A stretch of DNA of 64,000 nt from Jiangella asiatica (GCF_004349065.1 NZ_SMKZ01000022.1:1-64000); one strand, 5' to 3'; counted from the stretch's first letter, positions 46,496 to 55,254 are shown. The notes: generated from the sequence alone by a model not told the origin. Numbers and translations: made by a program.

Positions 46496-47319
46496 CGTCC
46501 ATGGCCGCTCGCGTGCTGCGCCCCGCCATCCTGCTGATCCTCGGCCTCATCTGGCTGGTGCCGGTGTACCTGCTGGTCGTCAACGCCGCGAAGCCCGCGG
46601 CGCGTTACGCCTCGGACCAGGTCTGGCGGCCGGTCGGCGAGTTCGCCCTGTTCGACAACATCCAGGAGGCCTGGGAGCTGGCGGGCCTCGCCGACGCGGT
46701 CACGAGCACCCTCATCTACAGCGTCGTCGCACCGGCGCTGGCGGTGCTGATCGGCGCCGCGATCGGCTTCGGCATCGTCGCGCTGCGGCTGCGGCACGGG
46801 TTCTTTTGGTTCGTGCTCGTCTTCGGCGGCACGGTGTTCCCGCTGCAGATGATCCTGATGCCGTTGTTCGTGGGCTACGTCGAGGCCGAGATCTACGACA
46901 GCCGGCTCGGCATGCTCGCCATCTACACGGCCATCACGCTGCCGTTCTCCGCGCTGGTCATGCGCAACTTCCTCGGCGGCATCGCGCACCAGGTGTTCGA
47001 GGCCGCGGTCATGGACGGAGCCACCACCTGGCGGATCTTCTGGCGCATCTACCTGCCGATGTCCACCAGCGCGCTGGTGGCGGTGTTCATCCTGCAGGCC
47101 ACGTTCGTCTGGAACGACCTGCTGCTTGGGCTGGTGCTGAGCCAGTCCGACGAGGTCCGCCCGCTCATGACGGCGCTGACCAGCCTGCAGAACACCTACG
47201 GCGGGTCCCAGCTGGTGACGGTCCTCGCCGGCGGCCTGCTGGTGTCGCTGCCGACGGTCGTGCTGTTCCTGTCCACCCAGCGCATCTTCAGCCGGGGCCT
47301 CAACCTCGGCCAGTTCTAG
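46492..47319 (+). CDS. ABC sugar-transporter permease, MalG-like
   Basis: This 275-residue second permease has about six helices. The EAA loop is EAAVMDGATTWRIFWRIYLP near residue 180, and the C-terminus ends in QRIFSRGLNLGQF, close to the usual MalG-family ending (F-x-x-G-x-x-x-G-A-V-K) but without the final Ala-Val-Lys. The start is GTG at 46492, overlapping the preceding stop as GTGA. GGAGG follows just after the stop and serves the next gene, 11 bases away. Confidence 0.92.
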   Translation: MTSMAARVLRPAILLILGLIWLVPVYLLVVNAAKPAARYASDQVWRPVGEFALFDNIQEAWELAGLADAVTSTLIYSVVAPALAVLIGAAIGFGIVALRLRHGFFWFVLVFGGTVFPLQMILMPLFVGYVEAEIYDSRLGMLAIYTAITLPFSALVMRNFLGGIAHQVFEAAVMDGATTWRIFWRIYLPMSTSALVAVFILQATFVWNDLLLGLVLSQSDEVRPLMTALTSLQNTYGGSQLVTVLAGGLLVSLPTVVLFLSTQRIFSRGLNLGQF

Positions 47320-47330
47320 GAGGAAACCCG

Positions 47331-48125
47331 ATGAGGGTTGTCGTGGTCACCGGTGGTGGCGCGGGCATCGGGCGGGCCGCCGTCGAGCGGTTCGCGAACG
47401 ACGGTGAGCTGGTGGTCGCGTTGGATCGCGACGCCGCGGCACTGGACGATCTGGCCGGCCGGGCCGCCGATGCCGGGTGGACCGTGCGCACGCAGCAGCT
47501 CGACGTCGCCGACGACGTAGCGGTCGGGCGGCGCGCCGCGGAGCTGGCCGAGGAGTTCGAGACCATCGACGCCCTGGTCTGCGCTGCCGGCATCCAGCGG
47601 TACGGCACCGTCGAGGAGACCAGCATGGAGCTGTTCGACGAGGTCGTCGGCGTCAACCTGCGCGGGGTCTTCGCGACCTGCCATCACCTGATGCCACTGC
47701 TGCGGGCCGACGGCGGCGGCAGCGTCGTCGTCGTGTCGTCCATCCAGGCCTACGCGTCGCAGTCCGGAGTGGCCGCCTACGCCGCCACCAAAGGCGCACT
47801 GTTGGCGCTGGTCCGGTCGATGGCCGTCGACCACGCGCGCGACGGGGTCCGTGTCAACGCCGTCTGCCCGGGCTCGGTCGACACGCCGATGCTGCGCTGG
47901 GCCGCCGAGCTGTTCAGCGACGGCCGCCCGGCCGACGACGTCGTCGCGGAGTGGGGCCGCACGCACCCGCTCGGCCGGGTGGCCCGGCCCGGCGAGGTGG
48001 CGGACGCGATCGCGTACCTGGCCGGACCGCAGGCGAGCTTCGTCACCGGCACCGAACTGGTCGTCGACGGTGGCGTCCGGGCGGCGCTGGGGGTAGCGCT
48101 GCCGGAATCGACAGGGGGTAACTGA
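47331..48125 (+). CDS. Short-chain dehydrogenase/reductase
   Basis: This 264-residue classical SDR has the NAD(P)-binding TGGGAGIG at residues 7-14, the Asp at the end of strand 2 (VALDRDA) that favours NAD over NADP, CAAGI in place of NNAG, and the catalytic Ser (VVSSIQA) and Tyr-x-x-x-Lys (YAATK). The C-terminal GTELVVDGG is typical. It probably oxidises a sugar or a sugar-acid hydroxyl imported by the adjacent transporter, perhaps to the lactone or acid used by the next enzyme. AGGAGG lies before the ATG at 47331. The next gene begins four bases after the stop. Confidence 0.9.
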   Translation: MRVVVVTGGGAGIGRAAVERFANDGELVVALDRDAAALDDLAGRAADAGWTVRTQQLDVADDVAVGRRAAELAEEFETIDALVCAAGIQRYGTVEETSMELFDEVVGVNLRGVFATCHHLMPLLRADGGGSVVVVSSIQAYASQSGVAAYAATKGALLALVRSMAVDHARDGVRVNAVCPGSVDTPMLRWAAELFSDGRPADDVVAEWGRTHPLGRVARPGEVADAIAYLAGPQASFVTGTELVVDGGVRAALGVALPESTGGN

Positions 48126-48129
48126 GCAG

Positions 48130-49371
48130 ATGCACATCGTGGACGTACGAGCGACCACCGTCACGGTGCCGCTCGAGGCGCCGCTGCGGCACAGCAACGG
48201 CGCGCACTGGGGGCGGTTCGTCCGGACGGTCGTGGAGGTCGAGGCCGACAACGGGCTGATCGGCCTGGGGGAGATGGGCGGCGGCGGGCAGAGCGCGGAG
48301 GAGGCCGTGCGCGGCCTGCGCGAGTACCTCGTCGGCCACGACCCCGCCCGCACCGAGGCGCTGCGGTTCATGCTGGCCAACCCGACCGCCAGCCTCTACA
48401 ACAACCGCACCCAGCTGCTGGCGGCCATCGAGTTCGCCTGCCTGGACCTGCAGGGTCAGCACCTGGGCGTGCCCGTGCACGAGCTGCTCGGCGGCAAGGT
48501 GCGCGACCGCGTGCCCTTCGCCAGCTACCTGTTCTTCCGCTACCCGGCGGCCGACGGAACCGGCGAGGTCCGCACCCCGGAGCAGCTGGTCGAGCAGGCC
48601 CGCGAGCTCAAGGCCCGCCGAGGTTTCACCGTCCACAAGCTCAAGGGGGGTGTGTTCCCGCCGGAGTACGAGCTCGAGTGCTACCGCGCGCTGGCCGAGG
48701 CGTTCCCCGGCGACCGGCTGCGCCACGACCCGAACGGCGCGCTCTCCGTCGAGGACGGCATCCGGTTCGCCAGGGCCATCGAGGACCTCGACAACGACTA
48801 CCTCGAGGATCCCACGTACGGCATGAACGGCCTGCGCCGGGTCCGCGAGCGTACGACGATCCCGATCGCCACCAACACCGTCGTGGTCAACTTCGAGCAG
48901 CTGGCGGCGAACGTCCGCGACCCCGCCGTCGACGTCGTCCTGCTCGACACGACGTTCTGGGGCGGCATTCGCCCGTGCATTCGCGCCGCCGGGGTGTGCG
49001 AGACGTTCCAGCTCGGCGTCGCGGTGCACTCGTCTGGCGAGCTGGGCATCCAGCTGGCGACGATGCTCCACCTGGGCGCCGTCGTGCCCAACCTGTCGTT
49101 CGCGGCCGACGCCCACTACCACCATCTGACCGGCGACGTCGTCACCGGCGGGCCGCTGGCCTACCGCGACGGGGCCATCGACGTGCCGGCGGCGCCGGGG
49201 CTCGGCGTCACGCTAGACCGGGACAAGCTGGCCGAGTACGCCGAGCTGTACCGCGAGTTGGGCAGCTACCCGTACGATCGCGACCCCGGCCGCCCCGGCT
49301 GGTACCCGCTGCTCCCCAACGGCAGCTGGGCCGACCCGGCCGCCGCCGGTCCCGTCGACCTCGCCTCGTGA
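48130..49371 (+). CDS. Enolase-superfamily acid-sugar dehydratase (GlucD-like)
   Basis: This 413-residue enolase-superfamily enzyme should dehydrate an acid sugar. It has the K-x-K pair in HKLKGG, the metal ligands Asp (RHDPNGA), Glu (YLEDPTYG) and Asn ([10 protein letters not shown]), and the His/Asp dyad in [10 protein letters not shown] and LLDTTFWGG. This set follows the glucarate-dehydratase subgroup, although the usual HSNNH is HSSGE here, so another hexarate or aldonate is likely. The ATG at 48130 follows the SDR stop by four bases. No aldolase or 5-keto-4-deoxyglucarate dehydratase is in the cluster, so the product must be handled elsewhere. Confidence 0.85.
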   Translation: MHIVDVRATTVTVPLEAPLRHSNGAHWGRFVRTVVEVEADNGLIGLGEMGGGGQSAEEAVRGLREYLVGHDPARTEALRFMLANPTASLYNNRTQLLAAIEFACLDLQGQHLGVPVHELLGGKVRDRVPFASYLFFRYPAADGTGEVRTPEQLVEQARELKARRGFTVHKLKGGVFPPEYELECYRALAEAFPGDRLRHDPNGALSVEDGIRFARAIEDLDNDYLEDPTYGMNGLRRVRERTTIPIATNTVVVNFEQLAANVRDPAVDVVLLDTTFWGGIRPCIRAAGVCETFQLGVAVHSSGELGIQLATMLHLGAVVPNLSFAADAHYHHLTGDVVTGGPLAYRDGAIDVPAAPGLGVTLDRDKLAEYAELYRELGSYPYDRDPGRPGWYPLLPNGSWADPAAAGPVDLAS

Positions 49372-49390
49372 GAAGGGTTCTGATCGATCC

Positions 49391-51457
49391 ATGCGGGTGA
49401 CACCGACCGTCGACGACTTCACCGCCGACACCGTCACGCAGCGCTACGACGACATGTTCAACCCGCCGGGGCTGACCAACTTCCTCGGCGCCGTCCAGGT
49501 CGACCACGACGTGACGGCCGTGCGCAGCGTCAACTTCGCGCCGGTCTCCCACGGTGACACCGTCACCGCGGCGCTGTTCGTCGACGGCCGGCTGTTCCGG
49601 TCCTTCGGCTCGCCGGTCTCGGTCCAGTGGCGCCCGGACCGCGTGGTCCGCTCCGCTCAGCTGGGCGACCTGGCCATCACGACGACGACGGCGACACCGC
49701 CCGGCCTCAGCGGTGTCGTCGTCGACATCGAGGTCACGAACATCTCCGACGCGCCGCGGACGGTCCGGCTGGGCCTGTCGGTCGCGTCGTCGGTCACGCG
49801 GACGACACCGTGGCGCGCGTCGATCCCCCCGTCGGAGCCGAACACGCTGGAGCTCGCGGCCGGCCGGGCGGCACTGCTGGGCCGGGCATCGTCGTCGGCC
49901 GCGGTGAGCGTCCAGGGCGTCGACGCCGACGACGCTCGAGTGCGCGGCCGCTCGGTCGAGGTCGACGCGACCATCGATGCCGGAGCCACCTACCGGCTCG
50001 GCTACGCGCACGTCATCGCCGTCGCCGAGGAGGAGGCGCTGGCGGCCTACGACGCCGCCGTGGCGGACGTGCCCGGAGGGATCGCCGCGGCCCGCGACTC
50101 CTGGAACGCCACGCTGGAGGCCGCGTTCACCCCCGGCAACAACGAGTTCAGCGGGCACGTCCCGACCCTGGAGACGTCGAACGACGCGCTGCGCCGGCTC
50201 TACTGGTGGGGTGTGCTGGGCGTCATCTGGTTCCGCCGTGACAACCCGGCCAGCGTTCTCGGCCGGGTCTACGACACCTTGATGCCCCGGAACTGGCAGA
50301 CCACCACGTTCATCTGGGACTTCAGCCTCAGCTCGATGATCCACGCGCTGCTGGACCCGGAGCCGATGCGCAAGCAGATCGAGCACTGGATCGCGCTGGA
50401 CATTCACCGGCACTTCGGCACCGAGTGGCAGACCGGCGGGCCGGCCGGCTACTGGTACTCCGTCAACGACTACGCCATGACCCGTCTGGTCCGCGACTAC
50501 GTGCGCTGGAACGGCCGGCCCGACTTCCTCGAGGTCAAGCTGGCCGCGCACGACGGCCCGGCGCGGCCGGTCGCCGACCACGTCAGCGACTGGGCCACCG
50601 CCTGGGAGCGGTTCCGCACGTCGCACGCGCTGGCCGACTACGGCGAGATCGACAACCTCATGGAATGCGTCAGTTCCTACATCCACGAGGTGGCCAGCCT
50701 CAACGCCGCCAACGTGTGGTGCATGCGGGCCGCTGCCGATATCGCCTCGCTGCGCGGCGACGACGGCGCGGCCGCGGACCTGCGTGAGCGGGCCGCCGCA
50801 CTGGTACCGCACGTGCGTGAGCTCTACGTCGAGGGCGAGGGGTTCTGGCACGCCCGGCAGCCCGACGGCCGGATGGTCCCGGTGCGGCACTGCTACGACT
50901 TCACCACAGTCGGCATGACCATCGCCGCCGACCTGCCCGAACGGCAGCGCGCGGAGATGGTCGAGTTCTTCGTCCGCGAGCTGCGCACACCGGCGTGGAT
51001 GCGGGCGCTGTCGCCGTACGACGACGACGCCAGCTTCAGCCTGCGCCCGGACCACCAGTGGAACGGGGCCTACCCAGCCTGGCCCGCCGACGCCGCCCGG
51101 TCGCTCATCGAGCTGGGCCGGCCCGACGTCGCCGCGGACTGGCTGCCCGGCCTGGCCCGCACCGCCAACCAGGGCCCGCCCGCGCAGGCACACCTCGTCG
51201 AGGAGGCGGGTGATCCGGTCAACGGCGGAGCGGTGAAGGCGCCGCCGCAGATCCCGTACATGATCGACTGGTCTTGCTCGGCCGCGGGCGCGTGGGCGGC
51301 GCTGGTCGTCGAGGGATTCTTCGGTGTCCGGCCGGACGTGGACGGGACGGTCTGGGTGGAGTCCCAGCTGGCCGCGGTCGACCCCGGCGCCCGGTTGCGA
51401 AATCTGCGGATCGGCGACGCGCTGGTGGACGTCTCAGTAGACGGCGTCATCGGTTGA
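49391..51457 (+). CDS. Putative six-hairpin-type glycoside hydrolase (unassigned)
   Basis: This 688-residue protein without a signal peptide should act in the cytoplasm. Residues 1-230 look beta-rich (VTNISDAPRTVRLGLSVAS), and from about 250 the chain is helical with motifs like those of (alpha/alpha)6 glycosidases such as GH63 or GH15: TFIWDFSLSSMIHALLDP, LHRHFGTEWQTGGPAGYW (here IHRHFGTEWQTGGPAGYW) and a late DHQWNGAYPAWPADAARS. WDFS and QWNG could hold the acid and base. I cannot assign a family. As the last gene of the sugar cluster it probably releases the acid-sugar precursor from an imported glycoside. The ATG at 49391 is 19 bases after the previous stop. Confidence 0.6.
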   Translation: MRVTPTVDDFTADTVTQRYDDMFNPPGLTNFLGAVQVDHDVTAVRSVNFAPVSHGDTVTAALFVDGRLFRSFGSPVSVQWRPDRVVRSAQLGDLAITTTTATPPGLSGVVVDIEVTNISDAPRTVRLGLSVASSVTRTTPWRASIPPSEPNTLELAAGRAALLGRASSSAAVSVQGVDADDARVRGRSVEVDATIDAGATYRLGYAHVIAVAEEEALAAYDAAVADVPGGIAAARDSWNATLEAAFTPGNNEFSGHVPTLETSNDALRRLYWWGVLGVIWFRRDNPASVLGRVYDTLMPRNWQTTTFIWDFSLSSMIHALLDPEPMRKQIEHWIALDIHRHFGTEWQTGGPAGYWYSVNDYAMTRLVRDYVRWNGRPDFLEVKLAAHDGPARPVADHVSDWATAWERFRTSHALADYGEIDNLMECVSSYIHEVASLNAANVWCMRAAADIASLRGDDGAAADLRERAAALVPHVRELYVEGEGFWHARQPDGRMVPVRHCYDFTTVGMTIAADLPERQRAEMVEFFVRELRTPAWMRALSPYDDDASFSLRPDHQWNGAYPAWPADAARSLIELGRPDVAADWLPGLARTANQGPPAQAHLVEEAGDPVNGGAVKAPPQIPYMIDWSCSAAGAWAALVVEGFFGVRPDVDGTVWVESQLAAVDPGARLRNLRIGDALVDVSVDGVIG

Positions 51458-51495
51458 GCACTTCGTGGGTGTGACCGCGTCGTCGGTGTGACGCA

Positions 51496-51562
51496 CCCGT
51501 TGATCGTGGCCGGATCGGGGTTCCGCCAGCCCCGGGACCCCGATCCGCCCATGGTCAACGGG
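51496..51562. repeat. Intergenic palindromic element, type D copy 3
   Basis: The arm starting CCCGTTGATCGTGG at 51496 pairs imperfectly with the arm ending CCATGGTCAACGGG at 51562; the inner CGGATCGGGGT part is exact. It lies 38 bases past the glycosidase stop and would serve as its transcript end. The terminal TGATCA has changed to TGATCG and TGGTCA. Confidence 0.75.
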
Positions 51563-51682
51563 CGGGAGCGCACGATGCACAGCGGGCGCACAGGGCGGGC
51601 CGGGCCGGCGCTCAACTTCGGCGGCGAGCCGCGGGACATCGCACCGATCGGGGCGTGTCCACCGCCCTCACCTGGAGGACCG

Positions 51683-51845
51683 ATGTCCGACACGACCACC
51701 ACACCCACCCGCCAGCGGCTGCAGCGCTGGAGAACGCCGATCGTCACCCGCGGCCGTGACCGGTGGCTTGCTGCTGGGCGACCACGGCTCGGACGACGAG
51801 TCCGAGTCCGGTCGGAGGCCGGAACCGCCAGCTGACCGGCGATAA
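51683..51845 (+). pseudogene. Remnant of a PspC-like small membrane protein gene
   Basis: GGAGG and the ATG at 51683 begin a reading frame, MSDTTTTPTRQRLQRWR, like the start of PspC-domain proteins, which normally continue into a hydrophobic core. Here it runs into Arg-rich nonsense. A second frame over the same DNA ends VTGGLLLGDHGSDDESE and then reaches TAA at 51843, which looks like the end of a membrane helix and acidic tail. The simplest reading is an internal deletion joining the two ends out of frame. A strong terminator follows at once. If translated as it stands, the first frame gives a 50-residue basic peptide (to 51835). The identity is tentative. Confidence 0.4.
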
Positions 51846-51850
51846 CAGGA

Positions 51851-51879
51851 CGTCGCCACCTCCCCCGGGGGTGGCGACG
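51851..51879 (+). terminator. Strong hairpin terminator
   Basis: CGTCGCCACC (51851-51860) and GGTGGCGACG (51870-51879) are perfect 10-bp arms; the loop itself contains CCCC/GGGG complementarity. It is six bases beyond the TAA of the PspC-like remnant, which supports that stop as the original gene end. Confidence 0.75.
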
Positions 51880-51977
51880 CCCTGCCCGCCGCGCGGCCAA
51901 CTGGCCGCGGGTCCTACGGCCGCTGGTTCACAGGCCGCTCATAACGTGCCCACAACTTGCGCCCTTACACCTGAAAC

Positions 51978-52586
51978 ATGACAGAACCGGCGACGCTGAC
52001 CCGGGCGGACGGCTCGCCGCCGCGGGTCCTGGTGGTCGACGACGAGCCGAACCTGGCCGAGCTGCTGACCTCCGCGCTGCGCTACGAGGGGTGGGTGACG
52101 TCGACGGCGCTGTCCGGCGGGGACGCGATCCGCGCCACGATCGAGCTCGCACCTGACGCCGTCGTGCTCGACATCATGCAGCCCGACGTCGACGGCATCG
52201 ACGTCATGCGCCGCATCCGGACCCACCAACCCGACGTGCCGGTGCTGTTCCTGACCGCCCGCGACGCCGTGGAGGACCGGGTGGCCGGTCTCACCCCCGG
52301 CGGCGACGACTACGTGACCAAGCCGTTCAGCCTGGAGGAGCTGGTGGCCCGGCTGCGCGGCCTGGACGGCGCACCCCGGCTCCGGGTTCCCGCCGGTCAG
52401 TCGTTGCAGCGGTCCAGGAGCAGGTACGTGCTGCCGTCGCGAGCGACTCCGGTGACGGTGGCCGTCCCGGCGCCGGCACCGCTGAGCACCACTCGCCGCG
52501 TCGCCACGCCGTCCTGCTCGGTCGTGACGTCGCTGTCCGGGGGCGATGCCTTCGCGAACGCCGTCTCGGCCAGGTGGTCCACGTAA
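51978..52586 (+). CDS. Truncated OmpR-type response regulator, receiver only
   Basis: Residues 1 to about 130 are a complete receiver domain: VLVVDDEPN, phospho-acceptor Asp in VVLDIMQPDVDG, LFLTARD and YVTKPFSLEEL. In full-length OmpR/PhoB proteins a linker and a winged helix follow. Here similarity stops at about 52370 after VARLRGL, and the remaining 70 codons run antisense through the end of the convergent lipoprotein-like gene (stop at 52397), so they are not a real domain. No histidine kinase is adjacent. This looks like the stump left by a deletion or insertion. The receiver might still be expressed and phosphorylated. The ATG is at 51978. Confidence 0.7.
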   Translation: MTEPATLTRADGSPPRVLVVDDEPNLAELLTSALRYEGWVTSTALSGGDAIRATIELAPDAVVLDIMQPDVDGIDVMRRIRTHQPDVPVLFLTARDAVEDRVAGLTPGGDDYVTKPFSLEELVARLRGLDGAPRLRVPAGQSLQRSRSRYVLPSRATPVTVAVPAPAPLSTTRRVATPSCSVVTSLSGGDAFANAVSARWST

Positions 52587-53389
52587 GCGTCGACGGCGTC
52601 GTCCAGGCCGGCATCGTCGGTGACGCGCACGACGGCGACGAAGCCGCCGGTCGCGCAGGTCGGCATGACCGGCGGCGCGAGCAGCTCGAACCCGTCGAGG
52701 AGGCGGTAGTCCTCGCCACCGGGGACGAACGGCTCGCCGAGCGCGTCGCCCGCAGCGGGTAGTGCTGGGAACGGCGGCGGGATGACCGGCGACTCACCCG
52801 CCGGTGGCGGCGCCGGCGCCTCCAGATCGGGCAGCGGCGACGACGGGGTGTCGTGGACCTCGGTCAGCCGGATGAACGACAGGTACGGTTCGGCCCGCTC
52901 GCTTACGATGAGCTGGACGTCCAACCGGTACCCGCCGGGCCCGAACGCGTGTGCCGCGCACTCCAGCGACAGCTCGTCGTCGGGCACGTCCGGTGACCCC
53001 AGCGGCCGGCGTTCGCCCACGGCGTCGGGGTAGGAAACGTCGGCTACCTGGCAGAACGCGGGGTCGGTCTGCTCGTCGGGGTGGTACGTGAGCGCCTCCA
53101 GCCCGGCCGCCGTCACCTGCTCGACGAGGTCGGCGAAGGCCTCGACGGGGTCGCCGGTCACCAGCAGCAGGGCCTCGACACCGGCGACGGGCCCGTCCGG
53201 CGCGTCGGCATACGCGAACGGGGAACCGAGCAGCAGCGTGCCGGGCGGTGTCGACAGCTTTGCCGTGACTGGGGTGCCCGGCGCAGCGCCTTGGGGCGTC
53301 GCCTCGCCACTGTGATGATGGTGCGCGGACGTGCCGCCGCACGTCGTCGTCAGGGCCGCGGCGAGCAGCAGGGCCGGGCCGGCGCGCAT
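52397..53389 (-). CDS. Exported His-rich hypothetical protein
   Basis: I do not recognise a family. The 330-residue product starts with a signal peptide (MRAGPALLLAAALTTTCGG); the Cys at 17 may be lipidated, although TTTC is a poor lipobox. Directly after it is SAHHHHSGE, a His cluster that could bind zinc, nickel or copper. The mature part has an internal duplication: LLLVTGDPVEAFADLVEQV resembles FVAVVRVTDDAGLDDAVDAY, both before an Ala/Leu helix. A Pro-rich linker lies near residue 195. It is seven bases upstream of... downstream of mrp on the same strand, so co-transcription with the Fe-S carrier is likely. The start is ATG at 53389. Confidence 0.65.
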   Translation of the reverse strand: MRAGPALLLAAALTTTCGGTSAHHHHSGEATPQGAAPGTPVTAKLSTPPGTLLLGSPFAYADAPDGPVAGVEALLLVTGDPVEAFADLVEQVTAAGLEALTYHPDEQTDPAFCQVADVSYPDAVGERRPLGSPDVPDDELSLECAAHAFGPGGYRLDVQLIVSERAEPYLSFIRLTEVHDTPSSPLPDLEAPAPPPAGESPVIPPPFPALPAAGDALGEPFVPGGEDYRLLDGFELLAPPVMPTCATGGFVAVVRVTDDAGLDDAVDAYVDHLAETAFAKASPPDSDVTTEQDGVATRRVVLSGAGAGTATVTGVARDGSTYLLLDRCND

Positions 53390-53396
53390 GCGCCGG

Positions 53397-54545
53397 TCAG
53401 CCGGCAGGGGACAGGCTCAGCGACATGCCGGCCAGGCCGCGCTGCCGGTGCGACAGCCGGCGGGCGATGTCGCGCATCGCCTGCGCGCCCGGAGCGTCGG
53501 CCTCGGTGAGCACCAAGGGCTGCCCGGCGTCGCCGCCCTCGCGCAGCCGGGTGTCCAGTGCGATCTCGCCCAGCAGCGGGACCGCGGTGCCCAGCCGGCG
53601 CGACAACCCGTCGGCGACACGTTGCCCGCCACCGCTGCCGAACACCTCGAGGCGGTGCTCGTCGCCGCAGTGCGGGCACGGCAGGTAAGACATGTTCTCG
53701 ATGACGCCCGCGACCTGCTGGTGGGTCTGGATGGCTATCGACCCGGCCCGCTCGGCGACCTCCGCGGCCGCGAGCTGCGGTGTCGTCACGACGAGGATCT
53801 CGGCGTTGGGCAGCAGCTGTGCCAGCGAGATGGCGACGTCGCCGGTGCCGGGCGGCAGGTCGAGCAGCAGGACGTCGAGATCGCCCCAGTACACGTCGGT
53901 GAGAAACTGCTGCAGCGCCCGGTGGAGCATGGGCCCGCGCCAGGCGACGGGGGTGTCGCGGTCGGGCTTGAACATCTCGGTGGAGATGACCTTCACCCCG
54001 TGCGCCGGCACCGGCATGATCATCTTCTCGACGACGGTCGGCTGTGAGCCCTCGATGCCGAACATCCGTGGGATCGAGTGCCCGTAGATGTCGGCGTCGA
54101 CCAGGCCGACCGACACGCCGTCGGCGGCCATCGCGGCCGCGAGGTTCGCCGTCACCGACGACTTGCCCACACCACCCTTGCCGGACGCGACGGCGTAGAC
54201 CCGAGTGAGCGAGCCGGGCTTGACGAACGGGATCTCGCGCTCCGGTGCGCCACCGCGCAACTGCCGGGACAGGTCCGCGCGCTGCTCGGCCGACATCACA
54301 TCCAGCACGACGTCCACCGATGTGGAGCCGTCCAGCGCCATGACCGCCGCCGAGACGTCGCGGGTGATGGTGTCGCGCAACGGACAGCCGGCGACGGTGA
54401 GATACACCTCGACGGTGACCCGGCCGTCCGCCGCCACATCCACCGACTTGACCATGTTCAACTCGGTGATGGGCCGCCTGATCTCCGGGTCTTTGACGTC
54501 GGCGAGGGCCGTGGTGACGTCCTCGGCGGTTAGGAGCGCGCTCAT
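53397..54545 (-). CDS. mrp: Mrp/NBP35-family Fe-S cluster carrier ATPase
   Basis: This 382-residue cytosolic P-loop protein carries Fe-S clusters to apo-proteins. An N-terminal MIP18/DUF59 domain (about 1-95, with VKDPEIRRPITELNMV and TVAGCPLRD) precedes the ATPase with the deviant Walker A ASGKGGVGKSSV near residue 120, VGLVDADIYGHS and LLLDLPPGTGD. The cluster-binding C-x-x-C is YLPCPHCGDEH near residue 280. All key residues are present. It is the first gene of a unit with the His-rich exported protein and is divergent from marR. Position matches mycobacterial mrp, downstream of the tatB region. Confidence 0.92.
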   Translation of the reverse strand: MSALLTAEDVTTALADVKDPEIRRPITELNMVKSVDVAADGRVTVEVYLTVAGCPLRDTITRDVSAAVMALDGSTSVDVVLDVMSAEQRADLSRQLRGGAPEREIPFVKPGSLTRVYAVASGKGGVGKSSVTANLAAAMAADGVSVGLVDADIYGHSIPRMFGIEGSQPTVVEKMIMPVPAHGVKVISTEMFKPDRDTPVAWRGPMLHRALQQFLTDVYWGDLDVLLLDLPPGTGDVAISLAQLLPNAEILVVTTPQLAAAEVAERAGSIAIQTHQQVAGVIENMSYLPCPHCGDEHRLEVFGSGGGQRVADGLSRRLGTAVPLLGEIALDTRLREGGDAGQPLVLTEADAPGAQAMRDIARRLSHRQRGLAGMSLSLSPAG

Positions 54546-54657
54546 ACGTCGATGCTACGTCCGCGGCGATCGGCACCGGGCGTGGCGTCCTGTGCTCGGA
54601 CGCATCTGCGCGCTTCTGCGCGATATGCGGCTGGTCGGCGCTTACTATCTGGACACC

Positions 54658-55113
54658 ATGACGGCCAGCAAGGACACCGACCAGTGGGTCACGCCGGAAC
54701 AGTTCGAGGTGTGGCGCCAGTTCATCAAGGTGCAGGCGCGGGTGCTGCGGCGCCTCGAGGCTGACCTGCTCGACCGACACAACATGCCGCTGGCCTGGTA
54801 CGACGTGCTGGTCCGGCTGCTGGAGGCCGACCACCGCCGGCTACGAATGAGCGAGCTGGCCGAGCGCGTCATGCTCTCGCCCAGCGGCCTCACCCGGCTG
54901 GTCGACCGGATGGTGGACGAGGGCCTGGTCGCCCGCTCCCCGGCCGAGCGCGACGGTCGCGGCTTCTACGCCGTCCTGACCGATGTCGGCTACGAGCGGC
55001 TGCGCGAGGCCAGCGGCACCCACCTGCGCGGCATCCACGAGTACGTCGTCGGCCGGTTCGACGAGGAGGAGCTGGCCACCCTCGCCTCCCTCCTTCGCCG
55101 AATCGAGCCCTGA
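54658..55113 (+). CDS. MarR-family transcriptional regulator
   Basis: This 151-residue winged-helix repressor of the MarR type shows LRMSELAERVMLSPSGLTRL (recognition helix) and LVDRMVDEGLVARSPAERDG, with the wing Asp-x-Arg-Gly (ERDGRGFYAVLT). TACTAT at 54643-54648 is a good -10 box only nine bases before the ATG, so the mRNA may be leaderless; this supports the start at 54658 over an in-frame ATG at 54625. Typical ligands are phenolic compounds or oxidants. No divergent efflux gene is present; mrp lies 112 bases away on the other strand. A palindromic element follows 57 bases after the stop. Confidence 0.88.
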   Translation: MTASKDTDQWVTPEQFEVWRQFIKVQARVLRRLEADLLDRHNMPLAWYDVLVRLLEADHRRLRMSELAERVMLSPSGLTRLVDRMVDEGLVARSPAERDGRGFYAVLTDVGYERLREASGTHLRGIHEYVVGRFDEEELATLASLLRRIEP

Positions 55114-55170
55114 CCCCCTCGTCGCGTGACCGCTGATCCAACCCGCCGCAACCACCCTCGCCCGCCCGGG

Positions 55171-55254
55171 ATGATCACGTTCAGCAGGATTGCCTGTGCA
55201 TCACCAGGCTTGCACGCCTTGTGCGACACGGGATTTCGTGCTGAACGTGATCAT
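55171..55254. repeat. Intergenic palindromic element, type A copy 2
   Basis: Perfect 16-bp arms ATGATCACGTTCAGCA (55171-55186) and its complement (55239-55254) enclose 52 bases that align with copy 1 at 8802 (shared TGTGCGACACG, and GATT...CG). It lies in the gap between the convergent marR and ECF-T genes. No gene is seen in the rest of this 240-base gap. Confidence 0.88.
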
